64,000 nt of DNA, taken from Pectobacterium colocasium (GTDB lineage: Bacteria > Pseudomonadota > Gammaproteobacteria > Enterobacterales > Enterobacteriaceae). Every line of letters starts with the position of its first letter. Position 1 is the stretch's first letter. The position numbers and the translations under genes are program-made. The notes under the pieces are model-generated. The model saw only the letters and a list, made by a program, of their open reading frames with translations. It made no database searches and was not told the DNA's origin. The DNA lies in the NCBI RefSeq assembly GCF_020181655.1, contig NZ_CP084032.1, positions 1,674,001 to 1,738,000 on the forward strand. Direction: 5' to 3'. Positions 8,491 to 17,943 of the stretch are shown here, piece after piece.

Positions 8491-9468
8491 TCACTCAGTC
8501 CGTGAAATCGGCACCTGAACTTCCACAATCACAGGTTCCGGTTTCACCCGCATGGCGTAGATCACCCCGACAATCAGGCAGGTGATGCCGCAGAGCGTCA
8601 GCAGCGGCGGCCAGGATTGCCGGATGATGAAGGCATAGGTCAGCCCCGCCAGCGTTTCAAACACAATCAGCGGCCCTACCAGCACCGTCGGCAGACGTTG
8701 GCTGGCTTCGTTCCAGAACAGCGTACCGATCCACGAACAAAACAGCCCAATCGCCAGCATCAGCGGGATGAAGACCTCAGGCCGTGGGCCGAACGGCTGC
8801 GTAAAGGTGCTGTCCGTTAGCGCCAGATGGCCGCACACCAGCAGATAACCCAACAGCGCCAGCGGTAGCGTGACCAGCCCCTGCGCTGTAGCCCAGGTTG
8901 TTGGTGTGTTGCCTTTGTGGTCGCGCAGCCAGCGGGCGTTGCGTAGTGGATACCAGGTCCAGCAAACCACGGCGAGGAAAGCCATCGCAATGCCGCTGGC
9001 GTAACGCCATAAATCGAATGTGGCCGTGCTTCCCTTTAGCTCTGCAATATTGATGCAGACCAACCCCGCCGCAATCAGCAGCAGCGAGGGCAGCAGTCGA
9101 CGCCAGGCCACGCGGCCATCATGCTTGCTGTACAGCACGTTGGCGGTAACAGAAATCACGACAGGCAGGGTGCCGATAATCATCGTCGAGATTGGCGCGC
9201 CTGTGCGTTGGATGGCGCTGGCAAGCAGGAAGTAGTAAAGAAAATTACCGATAACGGTGAGCTTGATGGCTTCTAGCCAGTCGCTGCGGGTTAACTGGCG
9301 TAGGCGGCGGCGATCGAGCCAGGCTAACGGCAAGGCAATTAACCCAAAAGCCAGATAGCGCCCGGTAGATTGCAAGGCAGCAGAATAGTCCGGTACCAGC
9401 AGCGGCCCAACGAAAATCAGCCCCCACATCAGTCCGGCGGCAAGTGCAAATAAAATACCAATCAGCAT
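8491..9468 (-). CDS. EamA/DMT-family inner-membrane transporter
   Basis: Hydrophobic protein of 325 residues with about ten membrane segments arranged as two EamA repeats. The first repeat is near residues 5-140 (LIGILFALAAGLMWGLIFVG); the second is near 160-305. Members of this drug/metabolite transporter superfamily export amino acids, metabolites or drugs, and the substrate here cannot be read from sequence. It lies downstream of, and in the same direction as, an AraC-type regulator gene, a common arrangement for an effector-controlled exporter. Confidence 0.8.
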   Translation of the reverse strand: MLIGILFALAAGLMWGLIFVGPLLVPDYSAALQSTGRYLAFGLIALPLAWLDRRRLRQLTRSDWLEAIKLTVIGNFLYYFLLASAIQRTGAPISTMIIGTLPVVISVTANVLYSKHDGRVAWRRLLPSLLLIAAGLVCINIAELKGSTATFDLWRYASGIAMAFLAVVCWTWYPLRNARWLRDHKGNTPTTWATAQGLVTLPLALLGYLLVCGHLALTDSTFTQPFGPRPEVFIPLMLAIGLFCSWIGTLFWNEASQRLPTVLVGPLIVFETLAGLTYAFIIRQSWPPLLTLCGITCLIVGVIYAMRVKPEPVIVEVQVPISRTE

Positions 9469-9591
9469 GATAGACCCATTTGTTCACAATAGTGCATCGC
9501 GCCAGTCTAGGGAGAGTCTGCGATGAATTATTGTAGGATATTGCTGTTTGTCATCGAAGGGGGAGCGATGACCGTCGGCGTGCTGAAAGCG

Positions 9592-10425
9592 TTAGCGCTG
9601 AACCGGATACACCTGCTTTTGGTAGCGAATGGGCGTGACACCATAGCGTTGAGCGAAGGTGCGGGTCAGATGCGCCTGATCGGTCAACCCGACGGCGACA
9701 GCGACATGGGCAGCCGCCATTCCGCGCGTCAGCATCTGTTTAGCTTCATACAGCCGAATTGCCATCAGCATCTGGTGCGGTGTGACGTGAAACTGGGCTT
9801 TGAACTGGCGCAGAAAGTGATAGGGGCTGAGGGAAACCAGCGCTGCCAGTTCTTTTAGGGTAATCGTATGGGCGAAGTTTTCCCGCAGATAGGCTTTCAC
9901 CACATCAAAGCGATGGATCGGTTCAATCCTCTGGCGCTGTGCGATGTGCGCATGCGGGCGGAAAAGTTCAATCAGCGACAGCAGCAGGCTTTCGCTCGCT
10001 AAGGGATCGGTCGTCTGCCACATCGCAGCCAACGTTACTGCCAACTGGCGAGCGGTGGCCGGATCGTGGCGCACCACGTCGGTAAACCACCAGCCTTTCT
10101 CGCCGGAGACGTTCTCCAGCACATCGGGTGGGATGTAGATCATGCGATAGCGCCAGCCGTCTTCCGCCGCCGATTCCCCCGTATGCAGCTCATCCGGGTT
10201 CATCAACACTAACGAATCGACAGGCGCAATATGCTTGGCGCCACGATAGCGGAATCGCTCCGCGCCGGCGTCGATGGTGCCGATGCCAAACGCCTCATGC
10301 GTATGCGGCTCAAAGGCATAACGGCAGATATGCGCGTGGTAAAGCTCAATGCCGGGCAGCGTCGGCAAATGCCGGAACTGGGCATAGTCTCTTTCATCGG
10401 TAAAGTGTTCCGGTACGCCCTGCAT
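9592..10425 (-). CDS. AraC-family transcriptional regulator
   Basis: Regulator of 277 residues. The N-terminal cupin-like sensor has HAHICRYAFEPHTHEAFGIG near residue 30. The C-terminal AraC domain has two helix-turn-helix motifs (TLKELAALVSLSPYHFLRQF and HVAVAVGLTDQAHLTRTF). The frame is open upstream to 10596, but ATG 10425 is preceded by AAGGTGA at proper spacing and starts the conserved region, so it is preferred. It probably controls the neighbouring EamA exporter gene. Confidence 0.85.
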   Translation of the reverse strand: MQGVPEHFTDERDYAQFRHLPTLPGIELYHAHICRYAFEPHTHEAFGIGTIDAGAERFRYRGAKHIAPVDSLVLMNPDELHTGESAAEDGWRYRMIYIPPDVLENVSGEKGWWFTDVVRHDPATARQLAVTLAAMWQTTDPLASESLLLSLIELFRPHAHIAQRQRIEPIHRFDVVKAYLRENFAHTITLKELAALVSLSPYHFLRQFKAQFHVTPHQMLMAIRLYEAKQMLTRGMAAAHVAVAVGLTDQAHLTRTFAQRYGVTPIRYQKQVYPVQR

Positions 10426-10786
10426 GCTGTCACCTTGTCTCTCATTATGATTTCCATCATAGCAGCGATAGCACGTCAGCTTGAAGTGGTGCGTCTTATT
10501 TAGCGGGTACGGAAAGTGTGAAAACAGGGAATAAAAACGCGGGGATAAATAGATCAGAAAGGCATAAATCATAGCGAAATGGTTGATTGATGGCACGCGA
10601 GTGACAAAAACGACTTCATCTAACTGTTTGATTTTAAAATTTATGTCTATTCCTTGTTAGGTAAGATAGTGCGGTAGACATACCGTTAGTATAAAAAAAT
10701 ATAATCAACTCCATTTGCTTATTTGTTCTGGCTCTCATTACTTGCATCAATATTGCTATCTGTAATAAAGGACAAGGGAGTGAAAG

Positions 10787-11740
10787 GTGAACTTTCAGCA
10801 ACTGAAGATTATTCGTGAATCAGCACGGTGCAATTACAACCTGACCGAGGTGGCGAATACGCTGTTTACCTCTCAATCCGGCGTGAGCCGACATATCCGC
10901 GAGCTGGAAGAAGAGCTGGGGATTGAAATCTTCATCCGGCGTGGCAAACGTCTGTTAGGTATGACCGAACCGGGAAAAGAGCTGCTGGTCGTGGCGGAGC
11001 GTATTCTGAACGACGCCAGCAATATCCGGCGATTGGCGAATGTTTTCACCAATAACGATACCGGCCAATTGGTCATCGCGACCACGCATACGCAGGCGCG
11101 CTACAGCCTGCCGCCGGTGATTAAAGCCTTCCGTTCGCTGTATCCGCAGGTGCGTCTGGTGCTGAATCAGGGCACGCCGGATGAGATCGTGGCGATGCTC
11201 CATTCCGGTGAAGCGGATATCGGTATTGCCAGTGAGCAATTGATTAACGATCCCTCGCTGGCAGCGTTCTCCTATTATCGTTGGCACCATTCGGTCATTG
11301 TGCCGGAGGATCACCCGCTGACGCAGGAACGGGTTATTACGCTAGAGATGCTCAATGCGGAGCCGTTGATTACCTATCGTCAGGGAATTACCGGTCGCTC
11401 GCGTTTGGATCGTGCGTTTCAGGCGGTGGGGATGTCGCCGGATATTACGTTGAGCGCGCAGGATTCGGATGTGATTAAAACCTATGTTGAGCTGGGGCTT
11501 GGCGTCGGGATTGTGGCCGATATGTCATACGATCCTGCGCGCGATACCGGGTTGGTGCGGTTAAATGCCGAGCATTTGTTTGAAGCGAATACGGTCTGGC
11601 TGGGGTTAAAAAAGGGTCAGTTACAGCGTAATTATGCCTGGAAATTTATTCAGCTGTGTAACACGGAACTGTCGCTGGATGACATTAAAGATAAGGTGTT
11701 CTCGGATAACGATGAAGCGGTGATTGATTACCAAATCTGA
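10787..11740 (+). CDS. cbl: LysR-type regulator Cbl (sulfate-starvation activator)
   Basis: LysR-type regulator of 317 residues (E. coli Cbl has 316). The N-terminal helix-turn-helix (NLTEVANTLFTSQSGVSRHI) and the effector domain follow the Cbl/CysB pattern throughout. In E. coli Cbl activates tau and ssu genes for taurine and alkanesulfonate use when sulfate is scarce. The start is a GTG at 10787 behind AGGGAG. Two sulfonate-type transporter clusters in this window are likely targets, though I identified no defined binding site. A strong terminator follows. Confidence 0.88.
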   Translation: MNFQQLKIIRESARCNYNLTEVANTLFTSQSGVSRHIRELEEELGIEIFIRRGKRLLGMTEPGKELLVVAERILNDASNIRRLANVFTNNDTGQLVIATTHTQARYSLPPVIKAFRSLYPQVRLVLNQGTPDEIVAMLHSGEADIGIASEQLINDPSLAAFSYYRWHHSVIVPEDHPLTQERVITLEMLNAEPLITYRQGITGRSRLDRAFQAVGMSPDITLSAQDSDVIKTYVELGLGVGIVADMSYDPARDTGLVRLNAEHLFEANTVWLGLKKGQLQRNYAWKFIQLCNTELSLDDIKDKVFSDNDEAVIDYQI

Positions 11741-11759
11741 GTGATAGCACGGTTTCCTA

Positions 11760-11802
11760 ACCCGATGCCCAGACAGCATTTTTCTGACTGGGCAGGGTTT
11801 TT
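11760..11802 (+). terminator. Rho-independent terminator of cbl
   Basis: GCCCAGACAG (11767-11776) pairs with CTGACTGGGC (11784-11793) with one A/A mismatch. Flanking CCC/GGG can extend the stem, and TTTTT follows. Confidence 0.8.
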
Positions 11803-12033
11803 CCTGTCGATTTTGTGGCGATTTCTTGTACCGCAGCGCCCGCCATTTTCTGTACTCGATTCAGCATAAATATGGTTTATCGTGCCGACAATCTGCTTGA
11901 TCTGATCGTGCTGCAATAGTAGCATTCCTGCCATAACAATAACTTATGTCTGAATTTTTGTTAAGTGATACAAATACTTGTGCGTTTTTATTGAATAATT
12001 ATGTTAACGGTTTTTGTATCGTAATAGAAAGTT
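11803..12033. other. Intergenic region between cbl and gltP
   Basis: AT-rich sequence without a supportable gene. Together with the inverted-repeat element that follows it makes a gap of about 430 bp; no clear promoter motif was recognised. Confidence 0.4.
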
Positions 12034-12112
12034 TACCCCAAATCATTCGAGTGGCAGGACAAAACGTGTGCGTTTTGAACAGCGTGCATGCAGCTTGACG
12101 TATGACGGGGTA
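12034..12112. repeat. Small inverted-repeat element (79 bp), MITE-like
   Basis: The element begins TACCCC and ends GGGGTA. Its left arm (TACCCCAAATCATTCGAGTG) and the reverse complement of its right arm (TACCCCGTCATACGTCAAGC) are two versions of the same arm sequence, which continues into TGCA-like bases. A second, shorter element with related arms lies at 27920-27970. Repeats with arms resembling TATACTTCAAGTTGCA are, to my knowledge, common in Yersinia, Serratia and Pectobacterium genomes. Confidence 0.5.
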
Positions 12113-12234
12113 ATTCATCAGACATCCTTCTCAATAGTCAGTCACCTCCACGTTGATTTTTTCGGTTCGCATTGCGCCGGAGTCGCGCTAGCGCCATGTT
12201 CGTCATGGCGGGGAGTTTAAAACGGAAAATGACG

Positions 12235-13551
12235 ATGAAAACACAAAAAATCAGCCTTGCCTGGCAAATCCTTATCGCATTGGTACTGGGTATTGCACTC
12301 GGTGCCGTGCTGCATGAACAGCAAGAAAGCCGCCAGTGGCTCATTAGCAATATTCTTAGTCCTGCTGGCGACATCTTTATCCGCCTGATTAAAATGATCG
12401 TTGTCCCGATTGTGATCGCCACGTTGATTGTCGGGATTGCCGGTGTCGGGGATGCCAAAAAGCTCGGACGCATCGGCTTCAAAACCATCCTCTATTTTGA
12501 AATCATCACGACAGTTGCGATTATTCTTGGCATCACGCTGGCGAATGTCTTCCAGCCGGGTCACGGCATCGATATGTCGACGCTGACCGCCGTGGATATC
12601 TCGCAGTATCAAAAGACCACCGAGCAGGTGCAGAGCGGTTCCCACAGTCTGGTGGGGACGGTGCTGTCGCTGATTCCGCCGAATATTTTTGCGGCAATGG
12701 CACATGGCGAAATGCTGCCTATCATCTTCTTCTCGGTGCTGTTTGGTCTGGGGCTATCGTCGTTGCCGAAAGATCACCGCGAACCGCTGCTGAACGTCTT
12801 CCGCGGCGTGTCAGAAACCATGTTCAAGGTGACGCACATGATCATGCGCTATGCGCCAGTTGGGGTATTTGCGCTGATTTCTGTCACGGTTGCCAACTTC
12901 GGTTTTTCGTCGCTGTGGCCGTTAGCCAAGCTGGTTATGCTGGTTTATGCCGCGATTTTCTTCTTCGGGCTGGTGGTGCTCGGCATTGTCGCGCGGCTGT
13001 GTAAGCTGCGTATCACCATCTTGATTCGTATCCTCAAAGATGAACTGATCCTCGCGTACTCGACTGCCAGTTCTGAAACCGTGCTGCCGCGCATCATTGA
13101 AAAGATGGAAGCCTATGGCGCGCCGAAGTCGATTACCAGCTTCGTGGTGCCGACCGGTTACTCCTTTAACCTTGATGGTTCTACGCTGTACCAGAGTATT
13201 GCAGCGATCTTCATTGCGCAGCTGTACGGCATTGAGCTATCGATTGGGCAGGAAATTGTGCTGGTGCTGACGCTGATGCTGACGTCAAAAGGCATTGCCG
13301 GCGTACCGGGCGTGTCATTTGTCGTGCTGCTGGCTACGTTGGGCAGCGTCGGTATTCCACTGGAAGGGCTGGCGTTCATTGCGGGCGTTGACCGTATCCT
13401 CGATATGGCGCGTACCGCGCTGAACGTAGTGGGAAATGCACTGGCGGTGCTGGTTATCGCCAAGTGGGAGCACCAGTTCGATGAGCAGAAGGCGCGGGCC
13501 TATGAGCGTGAGTTGAAAGGGATAAGTACACAGCCCGCCCAGCAGGGATAA
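12235..13551 (+). CDS. gltP: Glutamate/aspartate:proton symporter GltP
   Basis: Inner-membrane dicarboxylate/amino acid:cation symporter of 438 residues (E. coli GltP has 437), nearly colinear with it. Diagnostic motifs are the serine-rich loop AYSTASSETVLPRI, the NLDGSTLYQSIAAIFIAQ segment and GVDRILDMARTALNVVGNA with the substrate-binding Asp/Arg/Asn residues. ATG 12235 aligns with the E. coli start, although the frame is open further upstream. It is a single gene closed by a terminator. Confidence 0.93.
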   Translation: MKTQKISLAWQILIALVLGIALGAVLHEQQESRQWLISNILSPAGDIFIRLIKMIVVPIVIATLIVGIAGVGDAKKLGRIGFKTILYFEIITTVAIILGITLANVFQPGHGIDMSTLTAVDISQYQKTTEQVQSGSHSLVGTVLSLIPPNIFAAMAHGEMLPIIFFSVLFGLGLSSLPKDHREPLLNVFRGVSETMFKVTHMIMRYAPVGVFALISVTVANFGFSSLWPLAKLVMLVYAAIFFFGLVVLGIVARLCKLRITILIRILKDELILAYSTASSETVLPRIIEKMEAYGAPKSITSFVVPTGYSFNLDGSTLYQSIAAIFIAQLYGIELSIGQEIVLVLTLMLTSKGIAGVPGVSFVVLLATLGSVGIPLEGLAFIAGVDRILDMARTALNVVGNALAVLVIAKWEHQFDEQKARAYERELKGISTQPAQQG

Positions 13552-13575
13552 TCCTGCGGTATTGATTGCATGAAC

Positions 13576-13612
13576 AACAGGCGCGTCGAGTCATCGAGGC
13601 GCCTGTTTCTTT
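13576..13612 (+). terminator. Rho-independent terminator after gltP
   Basis: AACAGGCGC (13576-13584) pairs with GCGCCTGTT (13599-13607), followed by TCTTTT. The converging gene downstream ends close by. Confidence 0.8.
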
Positions 13613-13625
13613 TATGGATCCACCG

Positions 13626-14729
13626 TCATGCTGCGTGGCTATTTATCTCGTTGGTTTCTAAAGTTTGTGTGCGCCACAGCGCCTGTTCAATACGTTCGGC
13701 ATCCGTTGCAAAAGGCAGGCGGGCGGCAATTTTCGGTGCGATTTTGACGTTCTGCGCGATGCTTTCAACCTGTTGGGGGCGTTCGTTCAGGCCGAGGGCA
13801 CTTAGCGTGATCGGGCTTCCGTAGCGGCGCAACTGAGCGAACAGCTCTTCGCGGTCGGCGTCGTTATCGTGTTCCAGAAATGCTTGTGCGGCTAGGCCAA
13901 AACCCACTTTCTCTCCGTGCAGCCAGTCATGCAGCTCTGGCTGGCGCGTCATGCTATTGTGAATCGCATGTGCGACGCCGATACGCGGCACCTCATCTTT
14001 CATGCTGTTCGCGACCCCTGCCAGCGCGATAACGGCGTCGATCACGCGCCGCAGAGCTGGGGTGACCAGACCCTGTTGATTGTCTGCGAGAGCCTGTTCG
14101 CCATACGTATTAAACGTCTCCACGGCCAGTCGCGCGGCCTGTGCTTTGAGCACCAGCGCCAGCCCGTCATCGCCGTGGCGCAAGTACGGTTGAAATTCGT
14201 ACCACTTTGCCAGCGCATCCACGATGCCTGCCTTGAGGTAACGCACGGGACTATGGGCGATGATTTCGCTGTCTACCAGCACCCACACCGGTAAGCGCGT
14301 TAGCGGAAAGGGGCCGTTGTGCGCACCGCTGTCGCTGTATATCACGCTGATCGGTGACCACGCCGCGCAGGTGGCCGCAATGGTTGGGACGGTGATGACG
14401 GGAATCTGCCCCAGAATGTCGCCGACGGCTTTGGCGACATCCAGTACTCGCCCGCCGCCAACGCCTAAAATCAGTTCTGCACCTAATGCTCGCGCTTGTG
14501 CCGTTAGCGCTTCTATAGCCGGTTTGGTGCAATCACCCGGCAAAAACTCGACCTGATACTGTAAGCGGTGTTCGCTGAGGCTGCGTTCAACGGCATCTGA
14601 CGTCGTTTTCCACGCTTGTGGGCTGGTAATAATCAGTATTGTGTGCGCGTAGGGGGCAGCATATTCGCCGACAGAACGAATGATGCCATCACGATTCAGA
14701 TAGGTTTGTGGCGCTTGTATTGCAATCAT
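13626..14729 (-). CDS. Iron-containing alcohol dehydrogenase family protein, HcxA/YbdH-like
   Basis: Dehydrogenase of 367 residues in the GldA-like branch. It shows the NAD-binding GVGGGRVLDVAKAV, the TVPTIAATCAAWSP segment shared with E. coli YbdH (HcxA), and the metal-site histidines in VAHAIHNSMT and WLHGEKVGFG. HcxA-type enzymes reduce 2-oxo acids to hydroxy acids, so the natural substrate may be a 2-oxo acid of the nearby organosulfur cluster (inference). About 130 bp separate it from the ABC transporter genes on the same strand. Confidence 0.75.
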   Translation of the reverse strand: MIAIQAPQTYLNRDGIIRSVGEYAAPYAHTILIITSPQAWKTTSDAVERSLSEHRLQYQVEFLPGDCTKPAIEALTAQARALGAELILGVGGGRVLDVAKAVGDILGQIPVITVPTIAATCAAWSPISVIYSDSGAHNGPFPLTRLPVWVLVDSEIIAHSPVRYLKAGIVDALAKWYEFQPYLRHGDDGLALVLKAQAARLAVETFNTYGEQALADNQQGLVTPALRRVIDAVIALAGVANSMKDEVPRIGVAHAIHNSMTRQPELHDWLHGEKVGFGLAAQAFLEHDNDADREELFAQLRRYGSPITLSALGLNERPQQVESIAQNVKIAPKIAARLPFATDAERIEQALWRTQTLETNEINSHAA

Positions 14730-14846
14730 GTTCGCGATCTCTCATCTCTGTGGGAAAAGATAAATCAGTTGTAGCAGCGATAGAGAACGCCGCAAAAGAA
14801 CAATTCTGGCTATGAATGGGCAAATTCTGCATAACCAGAATGAGGT

Positions 14847-15713
14847 CTAGCGCTGCATTCCCCAGCGTTTCACCGTGACGCGTTCGATAGTGGAAAATAC
14901 CAGTCCTTCGACCAGCAGCCCGATGATGATGACGGAAGCTAACCCGGCGAAAACGCGATCGGTATAAAGTTCGTTACGGTTCTGGAAAATGTACCACCCC
15001 AAACCACCATTACCGCTGGATGCGCCGAATACCAGTTCGGCGGCAATCAGGGTTCGCCAGGCAAAGGCCCAGCCGATTTTCAGGCCGGAGATAATCGACG
15101 GCAGCGCGGCAGGAATCAGAATGGCGTTGATGTAGCGAAAGCCGGTCAGGCCGTAGTTGCGGCCTGCCATACGCAGTGTTTCCGAGACGCCGAGAAAGCC
15201 GGAGTAGGTGTTCAGCGCCATCGGCCACATCACGGAGTGAATGAGAACAAATACCAGACTCTTCTCTCCCAGACCAAACCACAGCAGCGCCAGCGGCAAT
15301 AACGCAATCGCGGGCAGCGGGTTGAACATGGACGTTAATGTGCCTAAGAGGTCGCGCCCAAAACGCGTGGAAACCGCCAATGCGCTGAGCGCCAAGGCCA
15401 GCAGGCTACCGATGACATAGCCTTTCAACAGCGTACCGAGTGAAATCACCATCTTATGCGGCAGTTCGCCGCTGGCGAGATCGTCGCGAAAAGCCTGAAA
15501 GGTTTGCAGAAAACCGGGCAGCATCAGGTCGTTGTTTTGCCAGCGCGCGGCGAACTCCCACAGGATAAGCAGGCCAGCCAGTAGCACCAACTTGCGCAGC
15601 CAGGTCTGATTCCACAGACGTGTGGTCAGCGGCAGAGGTTGAGTGAGGGTGAAATCTTTCAGCGGCGCCAGTTCACGCTGATACTCGGGCCGCACGGGGG
15701 GCAGGATGCTCAT
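14847..15713 (-). CDS. Sulfonate/nitrate/taurine-type ABC transporter permease
   Basis: Permease of 288 residues with six predicted membrane segments and the coupling motif GRNYGLTGFRYINAILIPAALPSIISGL typical of the SsuC/TauC family. ATG 15713 is preferred over the open frame to 15812: AAGGT precedes it, and it gives a normal N-terminus. It still overlaps the upstream ATPase gene by 41 bp. It is the last gene of a three-gene transport operon in the order binding protein, ATPase, permease. Confidence 0.85.
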   Translation of the reverse strand: MSILPPVRPEYQRELAPLKDFTLTQPLPLTTRLWNQTWLRKLVLLAGLLILWEFAARWQNNDLMLPGFLQTFQAFRDDLASGELPHKMVISLGTLLKGYVIGSLLALALSALAVSTRFGRDLLGTLTSMFNPLPAIALLPLALLWFGLGEKSLVFVLIHSVMWPMALNTYSGFLGVSETLRMAGRNYGLTGFRYINAILIPAALPSIISGLKIGWAFAWRTLIAAELVFGASSGNGGLGWYIFQNRNELYTDRVFAGLASVIIIGLLVEGLVFSTIERVTVKRWGMQR

Positions 15714-16539
15714 AAAGTTTACCTTGTGTGGAGGTGACGGATGAAGGTGCATCGACATCGGTTGGAAAAAGAAGATGGTGGATACGCTGTGCGGTGGTTT
15801 GAAAGGCTTCACTGCCCTGATCGCTCAGTGCAAACTGGTGACAGTTGATTTCCGCACGTACGCGGCCGGGATGCGGCGAGAGCAGCAAAACCCGGCTGCC
15901 GACGATGAGCGCTTCCTCAATTGAGTGGGTAACGAACAACAGTGTGAAGCGTACCTCTTCCCACAGCGCCAGCAGTTCTTCCTGCATTTTGCGGCGGGTT
16001 AGCGCATCCAGCGCGGCGAACGGCTCATCCATCAGCAACACTTTCGGCTGCATGGTGAGCGCCCGCGCGATGGCGACACGCTGCTTCATCCCGCCGGATA
16101 AGGTATGCGGATACGCATCGGCAAATTTCGCCAGTCCAACCTTATTGAGAAAATAGCGGGCGCGTTCTTCTGCCTCGGCACGTGTTGCCTGGCGGCTGGC
16201 CACCAGCGGGAACAGCGTATTTTCCAGCACGGTTTTCCACGGTGGTAGCTGGTCAAATTCCTGAAACACCATGATGCGATCCGGGCCTGGACGCGTGACG
16301 GGGTGACCGTCAAGGCGGATTTCGCCGTCTACCGGTGAAAGAAAGCCACCAATCGATTTGAGCAGGCTGGATTTCCCGCAGCCGGAAGGCCCTAATAGCA
16401 CAAAGCGTTCGGCGGGAAAGACGTCAAAACTTACATCATGGGTGGCGCGTACCAGACTGCGCCGCGTTCGGTATTCCAGCCCGACGCTATCAACCTGTAA
16501 CAGTGGCTGGGTGACCGTATCCGGGGAGTGGTGTGTCAT
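15673..16539 (-). CDS. Sulfonate/taurine-type ABC transporter ATPase
   Basis: ATPase of 288 residues of the SsuB/TauB class. Walker A LGPSGCGKSS, Q-loop VFQEFDQLPPW, signature LSGGMKQR, Walker B VLLMDEPFAALD and the H-loop FVTHSIEEA are all present. A tail of about 30 residues beyond the usual end overlaps the permease gene. It acts with the flanking permease and binding protein. Confidence 0.87.
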   Translation of the reverse strand: MTHHSPDTVTQPLLQVDSVGLEYRTRRSLVRATHDVSFDVFPAERFVLLGPSGCGKSSLLKSIGGFLSPVDGEIRLDGHPVTRPGPDRIMVFQEFDQLPPWKTVLENTLFPLVASRQATRAEAEERARYFLNKVGLAKFADAYPHTLSGGMKQRVAIARALTMQPKVLLMDEPFAALDALTRRKMQEELLALWEEVRFTLLFVTHSIEEALIVGSRVLLLSPHPGRVRAEINCHQFALSDQGSEAFQTTAQRIHHLLFPTDVDAPSSVTSTQGKLYEHPAPRAARVSA

Positions 16540-16601
16540 GCTTGTTCTCCTGCATAGCGACGAGGGGTATCGTCGAATAAGCCTGATTCTGGCCGCTTAG
16601 C

Positions 16602-17624
16602 TTAGCTGCCCGGCTGTTCGTAGATTTCAGCAAAGAAATAGTCTTTCCAGGAGGTGGCTTTGTTTTTCAGCACGCCAAGCTGTTGCAGTTTCTCGGCATA
16701 AATATAAGTGCGCTCTGGAGTGATCGTGAAATCGATCTCGGGATCGGCGACGATGCGTTTCACCAGTTCAGGATCCAGTTTCGATTTCTCGACTCGAATA
16801 TAGGTTTCAGCCGCTGCGGCTTTATCTGCTTTGATGATCTGCGAGGCTTCTTTCAGGGCTTCATAGAAGGCGCGGTAGGTTTTCGGATTCTCATCATGGA
16901 ATTTCTGCGTGGTATAAAGCACGTTGAACGTTGCCTGACCGCCCAGCACGTCATAAGAACTCAAAATTTTGTGCACATTGGCATGTTCTAACGCCTGATA
17001 TTGGAAAGGCGGGCTGGAGAAGTGTGCGTTGATTTCAGAACCGCCGGCGATCAGTGCCGCGCTGGCATCGGGATGGGGCAGGCTGACGGAAATCTTGTCG
17101 AAGCGCTTGAAGTCCCCCGCGCCGTAGAGCTTCGCGGTTTCGATTTGCAGCGTGCGCGACTGGAAGCCGACGCCTGCGGCAGGCACGGCGATACGGTCTT
17201 TATCGCTCAGGTCGCGAATGGTTTTCACCGCCGGGTTATTGCTAAGTAAATAGTTGGGCATGGAACCGAGTGAGGCGATGGCTTTCACATTCTGACGCCC
17301 CTGAGTGCGATCCCATACGGTCAACATCGGCGGAACGCCAGCGGAAGCGACATCCAATGCGCCAGACAGCAGCGCTTCGTTCATAGCCGTCGCCCCCGAA
17401 AGCGTGCGCCAGTCTACCTTGATATCCAGACCCTGCTGCTTACCGTGCTTCTCTATCAGATTTTGGTCGCGCACGACATCCAGAATCAGGTAACCAATGC
17501 CAAACTGCTGCGCAATGCTGATGCTGCCTTCCGCACTGGCACCAAATGCCGTTAAGGTCAGGCCAATCATGACGGCAAGACGCGCGAAACGCGTCGATTT
17601 TTTTGCGGGTATTATGTGATTCAT
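16602..17624 (-). CDS. Sulfonate/taurine-type periplasmic binding protein
   Basis: Binding protein of 340 residues of the SsuA/TauA/NMT1 type. From ATG 17624 it has a signal peptide ending in FGASA, then a two-lobed domain beginning SISIAQQFGIGYLILDV. The segment SGALDVASAGVPPMLTVWD is typical of the family. Being first in the operon fits its role in capturing substrate. The divergent dehydrogenase, lyase and racemase genes suggest a C3 organosulfur ligand such as cysteate or sulfolactate (inference). Confidence 0.85.
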   Translation of the reverse strand: MNHIIPAKKSTRFARLAVMIGLTLTAFGASAEGSISIAQQFGIGYLILDVVRDQNLIEKHGKQQGLDIKVDWRTLSGATAMNEALLSGALDVASAGVPPMLTVWDRTQGRQNVKAIASLGSMPNYLLSNNPAVKTIRDLSDKDRIAVPAAGVGFQSRTLQIETAKLYGAGDFKRFDKISVSLPHPDASAALIAGGSEINAHFSSPPFQYQALEHANVHKILSSYDVLGGQATFNVLYTTQKFHDENPKTYRAFYEALKEASQIIKADKAAAAETYIRVEKSKLDPELVKRIVADPEIDFTITPERTYIYAEKLQQLGVLKNKATSWKDYFFAEIYEQPGS

Positions 17625-17943
17625 TATCGTTGTCTCATTATGAATGAATAATAGGGGCTGGCGATAAAACAAGAGAAATGGAAAATTATTATTTCAGTAA
17701 ATAACGCGTCACGAATAATTGGGTGACGGAGGAATCCTATTTTCTTGTAACGTCATGGATAAAGTGTTTTTTGGAATAACTTAGAATGAATGTGATTTAA
17801 ATGGCGGTGAATGCGAGAAATCAAGTAAATAACGGCTTTAGCTAAATATCGACTATAGATAGTCTTATTTTTCAGTTATGAATAAAAACCACCAAGTTAT
17901 AGTGAAAGTCAATAAAAATGGTGATCTAATATAGAGAAAACTT
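17625..17943. other. Divergent AT-rich promoter region
   Basis: The 319 bp between the binding protein and the Ldh-family gene hold no open frame. They are strongly AT-rich and contain a palindrome, TTATTTCAGTAAATAA, at 17689-17704. Confidence 0.5.
17689..17704. promoter_or_regulatory. Perfect palindrome, candidate operator
   Basis: TTATTT and AAATAA form a perfect 6-4-6 inverted repeat 65 bp upstream of the binding-protein start. Position and symmetry suit a regulator site for the divergent operons; the regulator is unknown. Confidence 0.35.

Noticed and set aside
9523..9858. Plus-strand open frame of 111 codons
   Set aside because: Mostly antisense to the AraC-type regulator gene, with no family resemblance.
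12034..12112. Possible sigma-54 promoter upstream of gltP (TGGCAGG at 12051)
   Set aside because: There is no GC element at the required spacing, and the sequence is part of an inverted-repeat element.
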